DNA of 64,000 bases from assembly GCF_007002745.1 (NCBI RefSeq), contig NZ_SGNY01000004.1:124001-188000 (forward strand), in the 5' to 3' direction. Both the position numbers and the translations under genes were made by a program. Source of the stretch: Martinezella rhizogenes (GTDB lineage Bacteria > Pseudomonadota > Alphaproteobacteria > Rhizobiales > Rhizobiaceae). The notes under the pieces are model-generated. The model did no database searches. It saw only the letters and a list, made by a program, of their open reading frames with translations, and had not been told where the DNA came from. Position 1 is the stretch's first letter. Each line of letters starts with the position of its first letter. Positions 44,946 through 55,012 of the stretch are shown here, one piece after another.

Positions 44946-45281
44946 ATGCAGATCAAGGATGTTATCGACATTGTGGATGCGACAAGCGCCACGCTTTCAG
45001 GCTCCAGCTTTGACGACGTCAATCTGTCGGGAACGGCCTTCAACAATGTCAATCTGGCCGGCACACGTTTCAACGACATCAATTTTTCCGGTGCCTCGTT
45101 TACGGACAGCAACATGTCCGGCTGGTCGATCGATGACGTCAATTTTACCGGACTGAAGCTGAGCAACACGAACCTGTCCGGCGCGCAGATAACGGCATGC
45201 CGAATGACCGGCATGAAGATCGACGGCATTCCGGTCGAGGATCTCCTCGCTGCCTACAAGGCGGTACAGGAAAAGGCCTGA
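44946..45281 (+). CDS. Pentapeptide-repeat protein
   Basis: 111 residues. From about 18 to 90 the chain repeats A(N/D)LxG-type pentapeptides (LSGSSFDDVNLSG, FNNVNLAGTRF, FTDSNMSG, LSNTNLSG), predicting a right-handed square beta-helix. The C-terminal helix is IPVEDLLAAYKAVQE. No enzymatic motif is seen, and the repeat run is too short to name a gyrase-protecting Qnr-type protein. A distal GGAGG lies 10-14 bp before the ATG at 44946. Its stop is 3 bp from that of the convergent phytase-like gene. Confidence 0.83.
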   Translation: MQIKDVIDIVDATSATLSGSSFDDVNLSGTAFNNVNLAGTRFNDINFSGASFTDSNMSGWSIDDVNFTGLKLSNTNLSGAQITACRMTGMKIDGIPVEDLLAAYKAVQEKA

Positions 45282-45284
45282 TAT

Positions 45285-46310
45285 TCACTCCACCAGCTTG
45301 AATTCCAGCATCAGGTTGCGCTGGAGGAACGAGTGGTTGTCATCAGACACGATGATGAGGCGCGTCGAGCCATCCGGCCCCTTCACCACATCCATGCCTT
45401 CCATATTGTCGATCTGGTAGGCCATGCCCGCTTCCATGAGGGTTTCGCCATCCACCACGGCACCCGGCCGGATATCGGCCCCGCGGATGCGGCGGATGCG
45501 CATGCCGACGCCTTCGGCGAAATTGAAGCGCCGTTCAAGAAGCAGCAGATCGCCGTTCGGCAGGAAAGCGCCATCAGTCACATCGAATGACGGATGATGG
45601 GTGACAGCGAATGTACCCTTCAGCGGGCCTTCCAATATGGCCGCAAGCAGATTGCCGTCCGCATCGATACTCTTTTCAGCCACCACGACAAGAGCGCCAG
45701 CGAGCGGCGAACTGGCCGGCGAAACCGCCAGGGCCTCCATGCCGCCATTATGGCGCAGTTCATTATTGGGGATGAGATGTGGCAGGCGGCTGAGTGGCTT
45801 TGCTGTTGCAAAACCCGGATCCGGATAGATATCGATCCTGTGCCGCTGCTCGTAGCTGACGAACACCTGGCCGTCGCGCAGCGCCAGCCCTTCCGCATCC
45901 ATTTCCATCTTGCGCGGCGGTTCGCGGCCACTCATGTCCAGCATGGGGGTGATGCGGACATCGGCAAGCCCGGACAACGCGCCGGCAGCACCACGCGTAA
46001 TCCTGCCCGTCAGCCAGTGGCCAGTATCCAGCACCGCGATAAATTCCTCACCATCGGGGCGGAAGCGGATGGAGGATATCGCTCCGAACAGCTTTTCCGG
46101 GGCGCTCATCACCATGCCGCCGATAAATTCCAGCCTGCCGAACCGTTTTGCGCTGGTGCCGACTTCGAACCCCGACAGCAGGCGAACGCTCACCGGTACA
46201 TCGATGGTCGATGCGCCGATGGGAATGGGAAACAGCGAAGCCGCCGCAAGCACAGCAGCGACCGCCAGAGACTTGCAGGAAAAGGCCACCCGGCCCCGCT
46301 TATCCGGCAC
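45285..46310 (-). CDS. Esterase-like/phytase-like exported protein
   Basis: 341 residues. An N-terminal signal peptide with hydrophobic core [20 protein letters not shown] leads into a six-bladed-propeller-like phytase-type domain ([77 protein letters not shown]). The start is uncertain: GTG at 46310 (GCAGGG upstream, overlapping the cobT stop) or GTG at 46289, which begins directly at the signal peptide. Catalytic activity is unproven for this family. Same strand as cobT. Confidence 0.75.
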   Translation of the reverse strand: MPDKRGRVAFSCKSLAVAAVLAAASLFPIPIGASTIDVPVSVRLLSGFEVGTSAKRFGRLEFIGGMVMSAPEKLFGAISSIRFRPDGEEFIAVLDTGHWLTGRITRGAAGALSGLADVRITPMLDMSGREPPRKMEMDAEGLALRDGQVFVSYEQRHRIDIYPDPGFATAKPLSRLPHLIPNNELRHNGGMEALAVSPASSPLAGALVVVAEKSIDADGNLLAAILEGPLKGTFAVTHHPSFDVTDGAFLPNGDLLLLERRFNFAEGVGMRIRRIRGADIRPGAVVDGETLMEAGMAYQIDNMEGMDVVKGPDGSTRLIIVSDDNHSFLQRNLMLEFKLVE

Positions 46311-48204
46311 GGCGGACCCTGCGGGACGAACCGGAGGCGCTGCTCGTATCTTCGAAGAGAGCAGCAAGCTGCTCGGTCATCGCACCGGCAAGCTCATCCG
46401 CATCAACGATGGTCACGGCGCGGCGGTAATAACGGGTCACGTCATGGCCGATACCGATTGCCAGCAGTTCCACCGGCGAACGCGTCTCGATCTGCTCGAT
46501 GACCGCGCGCAGGTGCCGCTCCAGATAGTTGCCCGGATTAACCGACAGGGTCGAATCATCCACCGGCGCGCCGTCGGAGATCATCATCATGATCTTGCGT
46601 TGCTCGGGGCGGCCGATCAGGCGGTTATGCGCCCACATCAGCGCTTCCCCGTCGATATTTTCCTTCAGAAGTCCTTCGCGCATCATCAGGCCGAGATTGC
46701 GCCGGGCGCGCCGCCACGGGGCATCCGCCGACTTGTAGATGATGTGGCGCAGATCATTGAGGCGACCCGGCGAAGCGGGCTTGCCATTGGCGAGCCACTG
46801 TTCGCGCGATTGCCCGCCCTTCCACGCCTTGGTGGTGAAGCCGAGAATTTCGACCTTCACGCCCGAACGTTCCAGCGTGCGCGCCAGAATGTCGGCGCAG
46901 GTGGCTGCGACCGTGATCGGACGGCCGCGCATCGAGCCGGAATTGTCGATGACCAGCGAAACCACGGTATCGCGGAATTTGGTGTCGCGTTCCTTCTTGA
47001 AGGAGAGCGGCTGCATGGGATCGATGATGAGCCGGACGAGGCGCGCCGGATCTAGATAACCCTCTTCCAGATCGAAATCCCAGGAGCGGTTCTGCTGCGC
47101 CATCAGGCGGCGCTGCAGACGGTTCGCCAGGCGCCCGACCGCACCCTGAAGATGCGCGAGCTGCTTGTCGAGAAAGGCGCGCAGCCGGTCAAGCTCGGCC
47201 TCGTCACACAGTTCCTCGGCGCGGATTTCCTCGTCGAATTCCTCGGTGAAGATGCGGTAGTCGACCTTCTCGTTAAAATCATCGAAGGGGCTGTTGGGGC
47301 GGCGGGTCTCACCGGGCGTTTCGGAGTCCTCGTCGAGATCGTCGGACATTTCTTCGTCCGACATCTCGGCGCCGTCCATCTCGCCTTCTTCCATTTCCTC
47401 CTGCGAGGCCTCGTTTTCATCGGCGGGCGTCGCATCGGAGCCGGCCTCTTCCTCGACCTGCTCTTCCTCGGTCTCGTTGGTGCGCGGCTGGTCCTCGTTG
47501 GATTCCGCTTCCTGGCTTTCCGGCTCGTTATCCTCGTCGCCGAAATCTTCCGCCATCTGCATGGAGGTCAACATCTTGCGCACCAGCCGCGAGAACGCCT
47601 TCTGGTCGGTAATGACGCGGGAAAGGTCGTTGAGGTCGCCTGCGGCCTTGTCTTCGATGAAGTCGCGCCAGAGATCGAGAACCTTGCCGGCGCTCGCGGG
47701 CGGCTTTTCGCCTGTCAGTTTCTCGCGCACCAGAAGCGCCACCGCCTCGGCGAGCGGTGCGTCATCCTTATTGTTGATGCCGGAGAAATTGGCCTTGGCA
47801 TATTTTTCCGTATTCATGGCCTTTATATTGGAGGCCATGCCCGGCATGCGCAGCGCGCCGATGGATTCCACCCGCGCCTGTTCGACGGCATCGAAAACCA
47901 GCTGCGCTTCGGCGCCATGCGGCGACATCATCGCATGCGTGTCCGCATCGTGACAGGCGAGACGCAGCGCCATGGAATCGCCGAGACCACGCGTGATGGC
48001 GATCTCCTGCGCAGTGGGTTTCTTGGAAATTTCCGGCAGGCGCATGCGCTCACCGGCAAGGCCCGGCCGCTCATTGGCGAAGACGACCTCGACCTCGGCA
48101 TCACCGGCAACGGATCGCACGCATCCGGCAATCGCCTGACGCAACGGCTCCGTATCGACCGCCGTACCCGGTTTCGCTCTGGAATTGTCGCCGCGCCCTG
48201 CCAT
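46300..48204 (-). CDS. cobT: Cobaltochelatase subunit CobT
   Basis: With CobN and CobS inserts cobalt into hydrogenobyrinic acid diamide in aerobic B12 synthesis. 634 residues. The N-terminal CobT domain is followed by a long acidic linker (about 200-300, repeated Glu/Asp as in [15 protein letters not shown]) and a C-terminal VWA domain with the MIDAS motif [13 protein letters not shown]. The start at 48204 has AGGAAAGACA upstream. cobS lies 105 bp upstream. cobN is not in the window. Confidence 0.95.
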   Translation of the reverse strand: MAGRGDNSRAKPGTAVDTEPLRQAIAGCVRSVAGDAEVEVVFANERPGLAGERMRLPEISKKPTAQEIAITRGLGDSMALRLACHDADTHAMMSPHGAEAQLVFDAVEQARVESIGALRMPGMASNIKAMNTEKYAKANFSGINNKDDAPLAEAVALLVREKLTGEKPPASAGKVLDLWRDFIEDKAAGDLNDLSRVITDQKAFSRLVRKMLTSMQMAEDFGDEDNEPESQEAESNEDQPRTNETEEEQVEEEAGSDATPADENEASQEEMEEGEMDGAEMSDEEMSDDLDEDSETPGETRRPNSPFDDFNEKVDYRIFTEEFDEEIRAEELCDEAELDRLRAFLDKQLAHLQGAVGRLANRLQRRLMAQQNRSWDFDLEEGYLDPARLVRLIIDPMQPLSFKKERDTKFRDTVVSLVIDNSGSMRGRPITVAATCADILARTLERSGVKVEILGFTTKAWKGGQSREQWLANGKPASPGRLNDLRHIIYKSADAPWRRARRNLGLMMREGLLKENIDGEALMWAHNRLIGRPEQRKIMMMISDGAPVDDSTLSVNPGNYLERHLRAVIEQIETRSPVELLAIGIGHDVTRYYRRAVTIVDADELAGAMTEQLAALFEDTSSASGSSRRVRRAG

Positions 48205-48309
48205 TGTCTTTCCTGTCAGTTGCCGACGCCTGCGGCCCACCCATCAGAGGATGCGCAGCCGCCGGCGTCTTCAAGTCATCGGTGATCTTCTCCGGAAAAC
48301 CGGGGATGA

Positions 48310-49299
48310 TCAGGCGCTGAGAACGATGTTCGCGGCGCTTTCTTTGAGCTCAACGCCAAAGGCACGCTGATACTGCTCGGCTACCAGGGTACGCTCAAGC
48401 TCGTCACACTTGTTGAGGAAGGTCACACGGAAGGCAAAGGCGAGATCGCCGAAGATTTCCGCATTTTCCGCCCAGGTGATGACGGTACGCGGGCTCATCA
48501 CCGTGGAAAGGTCGCCATTAACAAAGGCCGAACGGGTCAGATCCGCCACGCGCACCATCTTGGAGACGGTTTCGCGACCCTTCGGATTGTCGAGGCTCTT
48601 CACCTTGGCGGCAATGATGTTCACTTCCTGCTCATGCGGCAGGTAGTTCAGCGTGGTGACGATGGACCAGCGGTCCATCTGCGCCTGGTTGATCTGCTGC
48701 GTGCCGTGGTAGAGGCCGGTCGTATCACCAAGGCCGACCGTGTTGGCGGTCGCGAAAATGCGGAAGGCGGGGTGAGGACGGATGACACGGCTCTGGTCGA
48801 GCAGGGTCAGGCGGCCGGAGGATTCCAGTACGCGCTGGATGACGAACATCACGTCCGGGCGGCCGGCATCATATTCATCGAAGACCAGCGCGACATTGTG
48901 CTGGTAGGCCCAGGGCAGAATGCCGTCCTTGAATTCGGTAACCTGCTTGCCGTCCTTCAGGACGATGGCGTCCTTGCCGACGAGATCGATACGGCTGACA
49001 TGGCTGTCGAGGTTGACGCGCACGCAGGGCCAGTTGAGGCGGGCAGCCACCTGCTCGATATGGGTGGACTTGCCGGTGCCGTGGAAACCGGAAACCATGA
49101 CACGTCGGTTGTGAGCAAAACCGGCTAGGATCGCGAGGGTCGTATCGCGGTCGAAAAGATAGTCGGGATCGAGGTCCGGCACATAGGCGTCGCCCTGGGA
49201 ATAGGCGGGAACCCGCAGATCCGTATCAATGCCGAAAACCTCCCGCACGGACACAGTCGTGTCGGGCAGGTTGGAAATATCAAGGTCGATTTTGCTCAT
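48310..49299 (-). CDS. cobS: Cobaltochelatase subunit CobS (AAA+ ATPase)
   Basis: ATPase of the CobNST cobalt chelatase; forms rings with CobT. 329 residues. Walker A GFHGTGKS at 71-78 ([19 protein letters not shown]), Walker B LVFDEYD, sensor region [30 protein letters not shown] precedes the ATG at 49299. Together with the adenosyltransferase at 19.7 kb it supplies the cofactor for methylmalonyl-CoA mutase. Confidence 0.96.
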   Translation of the reverse strand: MSKIDLDISNLPDTTVSVREVFGIDTDLRVPAYSQGDAYVPDLDPDYLFDRDTTLAILAGFAHNRRVMVSGFHGTGKSTHIEQVAARLNWPCVRVNLDSHVSRIDLVGKDAIVLKDGKQVTEFKDGILPWAYQHNVALVFDEYDAGRPDVMFVIQRVLESSGRLTLLDQSRVIRPHPAFRIFATANTVGLGDTTGLYHGTQQINQAQMDRWSIVTTLNYLPHEQEVNIIAAKVKSLDNPKGRETVSKMVRVADLTRSAFVNGDLSTVMSPRTVITWAENAEIFGDLAFAFRVTFLNKCDELERTLVAEQYQRAFGVELKESAANIVLSA

Positions 49300-49367
49300 C
49301 ACGTCTCCAAGGCGGGCGGCAGCCACCCGGCCACATCATCAATCAGGCGGTAAACACGTAAGTTGGC

Positions 49368-50003
49368 TTAGCAGAAACCTGACTGCTTTAACAATTGATA
49401 TGCTTGAACAACAGCCCGAAAACGTTCTTCCGAACCACGATCGCCACCATTAGCATCAGGATGGTGCTTTTTGACAAGCTCCTTATAGCGCCTTTTTATC
49501 TCTTCCTGCTTCGCACTGGCAGAAAGACCGAGCGTATCGAAGGCTTTCGCCTCCAGCGTCTTCAGCTTGCGGTCCTGCTGCATGCGCTGTCCACCGGCCT
49601 TTGCCCCGCCCGCAAAACCGCCGGCGAAGCCGAAGGGATCGCGAATGCGGGCATTGCCGCTGGCGGTGCCGGATCGAAGTGTGGAATGCAAAGGGCTGTC
49701 GCGCGCCGTCTTGTTGACGCCCACCGTCCAGGTCGGACGGTGACCGGTGATCGCCTCCTTCTGGTAACGGGCGATCTCGCCGTCTGAGAGGCCGGAGAAG
49801 TAATTATAGCCCTTGTTGTATTCTTTCACATGCTCAAAACAGAACAGGAAGAATTGCCCCTCGGCATTGCGGCCGACAGGTGCGCGGTGAACGCCCGGTT
49901 TATCGCATCCGTCCCACTGGCAGGTAGGAGCCTGAACCTCAGGTTCCCGCTCCCTTTTCCGGCGCGTGCGGATGCGGTCGAAATATTTCGAATCCAGTTT
50001 CAT
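49368..50003 (-). CDS. J-domain protein with an N-terminal zinc-finger-like segment
   Basis: 211 residues. The C-terminal J domain (about 150-211) has KELVKKHHPDANGGD with the HPD motif needed to stimulate a DnaK. The N-terminal part holds Cys28, Cys33, His39, Cys55 and His58 in the arrangement CX4C...CX2H, a candidate zinc site. The middle is low complexity. This differs from DnaJ itself, where the J domain is N-terminal. The start at 50003 gives MKLDSKYFDRIRTRR; an extension to 50051 is unlikely. Located before cobS, divergent from bolA. Confidence 0.82.
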   Translation of the reverse strand: MKLDSKYFDRIRTRRKREREPEVQAPTCQWDGCDKPGVHRAPVGRNAEGQFFLFCFEHVKEYNKGYNYFSGLSDGEIARYQKEAITGHRPTWTVGVNKTARDSPLHSTLRSGTASGNARIRDPFGFAGGFAGGAKAGGQRMQQDRKLKTLEAKAFDTLGLSASAKQEEIKRRYKELVKKHHPDANGGDRGSEERFRAVVQAYQLLKQSGFC

Positions 50004-50117
50004 GATGCCCTGATTATGGAGTGCGAAAAGCCGCACAACAAGAATTGACAAAGCGGAATGTTGCTGGCTTTTAGGTAACCCCCTTCAAGACCAGCCAACA
50101 GGAATGGAGCCCTTCGC

Positions 50118-50399
50118 ATGTCCCTGCGAGAACGTATAGAAACGAAGCTCCGTGAGAGCTTTTCACCAGAGCGCCTGAAAGTCGTCGATGAAAGCCAGAT
50201 GCATGCGGGCCACCAGCCGGATATAACCGGCACGGGCGAGACACATATGCGTGTTCAGATAGTGTCGGAAAGCTTCTCCGGCAAGTCTCGCGTCGAACGC
50301 CACCGGGCGATCAATGCCGTTTTGAAGCCCGAGCTCGACGCGGGCCTGCATGCGCTCGCGATCGAGGTGGCGGCACCGGGGGAAACGGTGCGGTTTTAA
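50118..50399 (+). CDS. BolA family protein
   Basis: 93 residues. The BolA fold is evident (LRERIETKLRESFSPERLKVVDES, then GHQPDITGTGETHMRVQIVSESFSGKSRVERHRAINAVL). The family partners with monothiol glutaredoxins in iron-sulfur cluster handling. The loop before HMRVQIV holds a candidate ligand histidine. The start at 50118 is preceded by GGAGCCCTTCGC. Confidence 0.88.
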   Translation: MSLRERIETKLRESFSPERLKVVDESQMHAGHQPDITGTGETHMRVQIVSESFSGKSRVERHRAINAVLKPELDAGLHALAIEVAAPGETVRF

Positions 50400-50428
50400 T
50401 TGGGGCTGCCATTAAGACCGAGAGCAAG

Positions 50429-50616
50429 CCCCCTCCATCCGGCCCTTCGGGCCACCTTCTCCCCGGCCGGGGAGAAGAAACCGTGCGGCAGCGCTTTGCT
50501 AAAACGTTGACCTCAGTGTCGATGTACAAATGTATCGGTATGGCATTGTTCCAACGGCTTGTTCTTCTCCCCGGCCGGGGAGAAGTGTCGGAGCGAAGCG
50601 AGGCGATGAGGGGGGC
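50429..50616. repeat. Convergent-gene palindrome element, copy 2
   Basis: Two palindromic ends built on TTCTCCCCGGCCGGGGAGAA (near 50456-50477 and 50572-50585) with CCCCTC / GAGGGG outer arms. It fills most of the 241 bp between convergent bolA and aroB; nothing coding is seen here. Related to 42602-42717. Confidence 0.6.
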
Positions 50617-50640
50617 CTCACCGTACTCCTCGGTGCCAGC

Positions 50641-51774
50641 TCACCCCGGATGCTTCTCCGACAGGAACGACTGCACCTCCGACGACGCCACATCATCCGC
50701 CACAAAAGACTGGCCAATGCCGTGGGTGAGGATGAAGGTGAGCTTGCCGCCCTTGACCTTCTTGTCCTGTGCGATTGCCGTCATCAGCGTCTCGACCGGC
50801 GGCAATTCGCCCGGAATATCCTTCATCTTTGTCGGCAGGCCGACCGCCTTCAGGTGGGCTTCGACGCGCGCCGCATCATCAGGGCTTGCGAGGTTGAGAC
50901 GGGCGGAGAACTGGTGCGCCAGCACCATGCCGATCGCCACACCTTCACCGTGCACCAACCGCTTGCTGTCGTAATTGGTCGCCGCCTCCAGCGCATGGCC
51001 GAATGTGTGGCCGAGGTTCAAAAGGGCGCGCACGCCGTTTTCCTTCTCGTCGGCCACAACAACATCGGCTTTGGCCTGGCAGCTTGTGGCAATCGCCTCT
51101 ATGCGGGCGGGGCCGCCGGTGCGAATTTCATCCCAGTTCTTTTCGAGCCAGAAGAAGAAATCCGGCTTGTCGATCAGCCCGTATTTAACCACTTCGGCAT
51201 AACCGGCGCGGAACTCTCGCGGGCTCAGCGTATCGAGCACCGCCGTATCCGCCAGCACCAGATCCGGCTGGTGGAAAACGCCGATGAGGTTCTTGCCGTG
51301 GCGGCTGTTGATGCCGGTCTTGCCGCCAACCGAGGAATCAACCTGCGCCAGAAGCGAGGTCGGTATCTGCACGAAGCGCACACCACGGCGCACGATGCCG
51401 GCTGCAAAACCCGCGAGATCACCGATCACGCCGCCACCGAGTGCGATGACCGCATCGTTGCGTTCCACGCGCGCGGAGAGAACCGCATCGCAGACGGTGA
51501 CCAGATGTTCGAAGCTCTTGGTCTTTTCACCGGCTGGCAGGGTCAGCGACACCGCCTCGATACCATCAGTCTGCAGGCCGTCCATCAGGCCTTCGAGATA
51601 AAGCGGCGCAACATGTTCATCGGTGATGATCGCCGCACGCCGGCCCTTCAGACGCGCCGAAATCTCACCGCCCGCCCTGCCGATCAGTCCCGGCCCGATC
51701 AGAATATCATAGGCGCGCTCACCGAGCGGCACATGGACAAGGCGTTCGTCGGCATGGATTTCGGAAGGCGTCAT
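50641..51774 (-). CDS. aroB: 3-dehydroquinate synthase
   Basis: Second step of the shikimate pathway, from DAHP to 3-dehydroquinate; NAD and Zn dependent. 377 residues. AVIALGGGVIGDLAGFAAGIVRRG is the NAD-loop signature; metal ligands lie in LNLGHTFGHALEA and VKYGLIDKPDFF. The stop of aroK lies 5 bp upstream of its ATG, an aroK-aroB pair as is common. Confidence 0.96.
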   Translation of the reverse strand: MTPSEIHADERLVHVPLGERAYDILIGPGLIGRAGGEISARLKGRRAAIITDEHVAPLYLEGLMDGLQTDGIEAVSLTLPAGEKTKSFEHLVTVCDAVLSARVERNDAVIALGGGVIGDLAGFAAGIVRRGVRFVQIPTSLLAQVDSSVGGKTGINSRHGKNLIGVFHQPDLVLADTAVLDTLSPREFRAGYAEVVKYGLIDKPDFFFWLEKNWDEIRTGGPARIEAIATSCQAKADVVVADEKENGVRALLNLGHTFGHALEAATNYDSKRLVHGEGVAIGMVLAHQFSARLNLASPDDAARVEAHLKAVGLPTKMKDIPGELPPVETLMTAIAQDKKVKGGKLTFILTHGIGQSFVADDVASSEVQSFLSEKHPG

Positions 51775-51779
51775 GGTGG

Positions 51780-52361
51780 TCAGTCTTTCTGTTCGATGCC
51801 GGCGATGGCGGCCAGCACTTCAGTCACGATGATTTCCTTGCGGACGTCACGGGATTCGATGGTGAGATCCGCTCCGGCATAGATCGGGTAACGTTTCTCC
51901 ATCAGCGCCGCCAGCGTGGCCTTGGGGTTTTCGGTCTTGAGAAGCGGACGATGATCGCGCTTGTTGACTCTTTCCCACAAAACCTCAAGATCGGCCTTCA
52001 ACCACAGCGAAATGCTGCCGCGCGTGATGTGACGCCGGGTATTGTCGTTGATGAACGCGCCGCCGCCGGTGGAGATGACCTTGGGACCGCCGCGCAGAAG
52101 CCGCTTGATGACCCGTGTTTCCAGCGCCCGGAACTCTTCCTCACCATAGGTGGCGAAAAGTTCCGATATCGTCATGCGCGAAACGCGCTCGATTTCCACA
52201 TCCGTATCGATGAACTGGACCTTGAGCTGCTGGGCAACCATGCGACCTATCGCAGACTTTCCAGCCCCCATCAGCCCGACAAAGACGATGTTGCGCCTCC
52301 CGAGCTTTGCCCGTGCTTGCTCCCCGAGTGTTGCCGGGACGGATAAATTCGTTTCATTCAT
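51780..52361 (-). CDS. aroK: Shikimate kinase
   Basis: Phosphorylates shikimate at O3. 193 residues. Walker A GLMGAGKSAIGR at 29-40, the conserved DTDVEIER substrate loop, FRALETRV and ISTGGGAF, then the lid region KADLEVLWERVNKRDHRPLL. Strong family match. Operon with aroB, 5 bp apart. Confidence 0.96.
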   Translation of the reverse strand: MNETNLSVPATLGEQARAKLGRRNIVFVGLMGAGKSAIGRMVAQQLKVQFIDTDVEIERVSRMTISELFATYGEEEFRALETRVIKRLLRGGPKVISTGGGAFINDNTRRHITRGSISLWLKADLEVLWERVNKRDHRPLLKTENPKATLAALMEKRYPIYAGADLTIESRDVRKEIIVTEVLAAIAGIEQKD

Positions 52362-52549
52362 AAATTTGAAAGCCCGTTTGGCATGGATATCTGCAAATGT
52401 TTACGAAGCGTCAAGCCAAATTGCTGACTGAATGGCGTTGAATCACAATCATCGCCGCATGCGGCACGGGGCGAAAGCCGGCTTTTTGATCTTGCCGCCG
52501 CTTTCGCCGCACCGCATATAAGTTCGACCGCCACCTTCACGGAGCCGCC

Positions 52550-52723
52550 ATGCCCACCCTCTTCCGCTTCACGATGATATTGGCGACCATCGCGGGGCTG
52601 ATCTATGGCGGCATGGTGCTGCTTGTCATGGTCGTGAAACCACGCGACCGCGAGGTGACCGTGCGCATTCCTTCCGAACGCCTGAACCCACCGGCGGCAG
52701 AACCGGCAAGGCGCACTCCATGA
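52550..52723 (+). CDS. Small single-pass membrane protein, 57 aa, overlapping xerD
   Basis: Short gene reading [20 protein letters not shown], then a helix to about residue 28 and a basic-polar tail ([16 protein letters not shown]). The ATG at 52550 follows ACGGAGCCGCC. Its TGA overlaps the xerD ATG as ATGA, so translation is coupled. The product is unrecognised; the hydrophobic helix plus tail suggests an inner-membrane peptide. Confidence 0.68.
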   Translation: MPTLFRFTMILATIAGLIYGGMVLLVMVVKPRDREVTVRIPSERLNPPAAEPARRTP

Positions 52724-53703
52724 ACGCACTGGCGGGAGGGCGCGACGGCGCACGGCTTGAAAGTTTTCTGGAAATGATGAGCGCCGAGCGGGGCGCTGCC
52801 GCCAACACGCTTTCCTCTTACGAACACGACCTTTCGGATCTGCGTGAATTTCTGGCCGGCCGGGGTCAGTCCTTGGTCGAGGCGGCCACGCCAGACCTGT
52901 CCGCTTATCTTACCCATCTTTCCACCCAGGGCTTTGCCGCCACCTCGCAGGCGCGACGCTTGTCATCGATGCGGCAGTTCTATCGTTTCCTCTATTCGGA
53001 AGGACTGCGCGGCGACGATCCGACCGGCATAATCGACGCCCCTAAAAAGGGTCTCAGCCTGCCGAAGACGATGAGCGTTGCCGATGTGACCAAACTTCTC
53101 CGCATCGCGGCTGAGGAGGCGGCCACCGCCGGTCCCGGCCAGCTTGCCCGCATTCGCATGCATCTGCTGCTTGAATTGCTTTATGCCACCGGCATGCGCG
53201 TCAGCGAGCTCGTCTCCCTGCCCGTCAAGGTGCTGCGCCAGGAGGGCCGCTTCCTGATGATCCGGGGCAAGGGCAACAAGGACCGCATGGTGCTTCTGTC
53301 CCGCGCCGCGATCGAAGCCATGGAAAAATACGACGCCGCCAGAAAGGCGCTCGCGCCGGAGAAGGCCAAGGCGCAAAAAAAAGCCGAAGCACCGGAAAGC
53401 CCATGGCTGTTTCCTTCGAGCAGCAAGGAAGGTCATCTGCCAAGGCAGGTCTTCGCCCGCGACCTCAAAGATATTGCCATTCGCGCCGGCCTTACCCCTT
53501 CGGCGGTGTCACCGCATGTCCTGCGTCATGCCTTTGCCAGCCACCTCCTGCAGAACGGCGCAGACCTGCGCGCCGTGCAGGAGCTTCTCGGCCATTCCGA
53601 CATTTCCACGACACAAATCTATACGCATGTGCTGGAAGAACGCTTGCAAGAACTGGTACAAACACATCACCCCCTTGCCAAACAGGGCAAAAACCTTGAT
53701 TAG
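52720..53703 (+). CDS. xerD: Tyrosine recombinase XerD
   Basis: Acts with XerC at dif to resolve chromosome dimers. 327 residues. N-terminal SAM-like core-binding domain ([26 protein letters not shown]), C-terminal catalytic domain with the conserved Arg in [11 protein letters not shown], the His-x-x-Arg box [13 protein letters not shown] and the nucleophile Tyr301 in TQIYTHV. Intact catalytic set. Preceded by an overlapping small gene. Confidence 0.93.
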   Translation: MNALAGGRDGARLESFLEMMSAERGAAANTLSSYEHDLSDLREFLAGRGQSLVEAATPDLSAYLTHLSTQGFAATSQARRLSSMRQFYRFLYSEGLRGDDPTGIIDAPKKGLSLPKTMSVADVTKLLRIAAEEAATAGPGQLARIRMHLLLELLYATGMRVSELVSLPVKVLRQEGRFLMIRGKGNKDRMVLLSRAAIEAMEKYDAARKALAPEKAKAQKKAEAPESPWLFPSSSKEGHLPRQVFARDLKDIAIRAGLTPSAVSPHVLRHAFASHLLQNGADLRAVQELLGHSDISTTQIYTHVLEERLQELVQTHHPLAKQGKNLD

Positions 53704-53765
53704 AGCGACCGGAACCGCCGGATAATCCGGTCAAACCTTGCGCAAAACGATCGGAAACGGATCTC

Positions 53766-54719
53766 ATGCACAATTATCTCGACTTCGAAAAACCTATCTC
53801 GGACCTTGAAGGCAAGATCATCGAGCTGAAGAAGCTTGCCGATGAAGACGAGAGCATAGACACCTCGGAGGAGATCAACCGTCTGGAATCGCGCGTCAAC
53901 GACGCGATGCAGGACATCTATTCCAAGCTGAACGCCTGGCAGAAAACGCAGGTCGCGCGTCACCCGCAGCGTCCGCATTTCGTCGATTACGCCAAGGCGC
54001 TGTTCACCGATTTCACGCCGCTTGCCGGCGACCGCAAATTTTCCGAAGACGCCGCCATTCAGGCGGGCCTTGCCCGCTTCAACGGCCAGCCCGTCGCCAT
54101 CATCGGCCAGGAAAAGGGTAACGACACCAAAAGCCGCCTGAAGCATAATTTCGGCAGTGCACGTCCGGAAGGTTACCGCAAGGCGATCCGCGTGCTCGAA
54201 CTGGCTGACCGTTTCTCGCTGCCGGTCGTCACCCTCATCGATACCGCAGGCGCCTATCCCGGCGTTGGCGCCGAAGAACGCGGCCAGGCAGAGGCCATCG
54301 CCCGCTCGACGGAAATGTGCCTTAACGTCAAGGTGCCGATCGTTTCCGTCGTCATCGGCGAAGGTGGTTCGGGTGGCGCTATCGCCATCGCCACCGGCAA
54401 CCGCGTTTATATGCTCGAGCATTCGATCTATTCGGTGATTTCACCGGAAGGTGCTGCCTCCATTCTCTGGCGTGATTCGACCCGCGCCAAGGAAGCCGCA
54501 ACCAACATGAAGATCACGTCCGAAGACTTAAAGTCGCTCGGCGTTATCGACGGCATCATCCCCGAACCGATCGGCGGGGCGCATCGCGCTCCGGAGACCG
54601 TGATCAACGCGACAGGTGACGTGATCGCCAAGGCTCTGGCCGATCTTTCACAGCGTTCGGGTACGCAGCTGCGTGCCGAGCGTCGCCAGAAATTCCTGGA
54701 TATCGGCCGGAACCTTTAA
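53766..54719 (+). CDS. accA: Acetyl-CoA carboxylase carboxyltransferase alpha subunit
   Basis: Carboxyltransferase half of acetyl-CoA carboxylase, giving malonyl-CoA. 317 residues. The N-terminal [16 protein letters not shown] is followed by [23 protein letters not shown] and [16 protein letters not shown], the crotonase-like core with the oxyanion-hole glycines. GGAAACGGATCTC precedes the ATG. A dispersed hairpin repeat begins 2 bp after the stop. Confidence 0.96.
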   Translation: MHNYLDFEKPISDLEGKIIELKKLADEDESIDTSEEINRLESRVNDAMQDIYSKLNAWQKTQVARHPQRPHFVDYAKALFTDFTPLAGDRKFSEDAAIQAGLARFNGQPVAIIGQEKGNDTKSRLKHNFGSARPEGYRKAIRVLELADRFSLPVVTLIDTAGAYPGVGAEERGQAEAIARSTEMCLNVKVPIVSVVIGEGGSGGAIAIATGNRVYMLEHSIYSVISPEGAASILWRDSTRAKEAATNMKITSEDLKSLGVIDGIIPEPIGGAHRAPETVINATGDVIAKALADLSQRSGTQLRAERRQKFLDIGRNL

Positions 54720-54720
54720 A

Positions 54721-54765
54721 GCATTTCCAGTAAAAGTGCGTAGCGGTTTTACGTCCGGAAAATGC
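54721..54765. repeat. Dispersed 43-bp hairpin repeat, copy 3
   Basis: GCATTTCCAGTAAAAG at one end and a TTTTACGTCCGGAAAATGC arm at the other fold to a long hairpin. It is related to 5555-5596 and 11776-11818 and starts 2 bp after accA, where it may also serve as the transcript 3' end. Confidence 0.65.
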
Positions 54766-55012
54766 GTACAAAGAGAGAGTTAGATTTTTTGGCGGTTCGA
54801 AGAAACGCCAAAATGATCAAACTCCCGGCCTCATTTTCCTTGAATATCGCCCCAACTCGGCCATAGTCCGGTCACATCAACAGATGTATCGGCGGCCGCG
54901 GGGGCGGATCCGATTTGAGTTAAGAAGATGTAAACGGTTAATACCGTATTTAAAATACACGCGGGACGGTGTAGAACTTCGCCGCCCGTGCCATCGTCTT
55001 TCGGATCAGATC

